Made by a program: the position numbers and the translations under genes | DNA from: a virus | DNA: 29,777 nucleotides | IMG/VR virus record: IMGVR_UViG_3300047171_000046 | Coordinates: 1 to 29,777 of that record | Reading direction: 5' to 3' (one strand) | The notes under the pieces: generated by a model | Databases searched by the model: none | The model's input: the letters and a program-made list of their open reading frames with translations, nothing else | Told to the model about the DNA's origin: nothing | Part shown: positions 29,685 to 29,777 of the stretch, in pieces | How the letters are laid out: every line of letters starts with the position of its first letter | Numbering within the stretch: the stretch's first letter is position 1

Positions 29685-29777
29685 CGGCGGTGAGAATCCG
29701 CGCATAAACGGCGAAGGCGGATGGTCGCCCTTCTGCGTTGATGGTGCCGTCGTGCTCGTGGCGGTCAAGGACGCGTG
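29670..29777 (+). other. possible 5' part of a group I intron at window edge
   Basis: After the capsid frame ends, the sequence can form a P2-like hairpin GCGG (29687-29690) with CCGC (29698-29701). This is followed by TAAACGGCGAA, in which ACGGC (29708-29712) pairs with GCCGT (29746-29750) around a GGCG/CGCC hairpin (29716-29719, 29726-29729). The order resembles P3-J3/4-P4-P5 of group I introns. The rest lies outside the window, so this is tentative. Confidence 0.3.

Overview
The window is a stretch of a tailed double-stranded DNA phage (or large prophage) genome with high GC content, by eye about 60 percent. Codon use and the cargo families fit a proteobacterial host, but nothing fixes the genus. 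No integrase, tRNA, rRNA, CRISPR array or insertion sequence is visible. Genes are packed with many ATGA or TGATG overlaps, and no gene-free stretch exceeds 300 bases.

Layout. 1-1872: 3' part of a GpA-type large terminase gene. 1999-2886: a DUF4238-like cargo gene. 3010-3567: two tandem paralogous small genes. 3564-5162: six tightly packed small minus-strand genes including an HTH regulator. 5361-10660: portal, an SH3-like repeat protein, a protein with a possible N-terminal DNA-binding region, and a Mu F-like minor head protein. 10676-11805: a Cys-rich phage protein and a pyrophosphatase-like (InPase) protein. 11840-14313: tail or fibre proteins and a 15-residue repeat protein. 14262-15742: a minus-strand cassette with two Uma2-type nuclease-like genes. 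15811-18897: a 1028-residue polyvalent protein with an LPD1/HEWWH domain. 19003-24233: a 1531-residue SNF2-type helicase polyvalent protein coupled to a class 3 lipase. 24274-25638: minus-strand small membrane proteins, partly low GC. 25773-26763: an RHH repressor-like protein, a helical protein, a zinc ribbon and a small tagged protein. 26893-29684: prohead protease, scaffold and major capsid protein.

How it may work together. Nine plus-strand gene groups are each preceded by an almost invariant element, GTCGTGACG followed usually by CCA. In six of nine copies its first base lies exactly 22 or 23 nt before the start codon. It is absent before the minus-strand cassettes, the DUF4238-like gene and the RHH gene. 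This looks like a phage-wide control element for the virion regulon. Several otherwise unrelated proteins of this regulon begin with a short L(3-5)KA peptide (8010, 11299, 15811, 19003; LLKA near the N-terminus of 26434 and 26893). I infer a possible capsid-targeting or processing tag on packaged and injected proteins. The protease and the capsid protein also share a 24-residue segment, 21 identical, with only 8 identical codons. Together these three signals (shared control element, shared N-terminal tag, shared protease/capsid peptide) are the most interesting content here. The capsid frame ends close to the window edge in sequence that can fold like the start of a group I intron.
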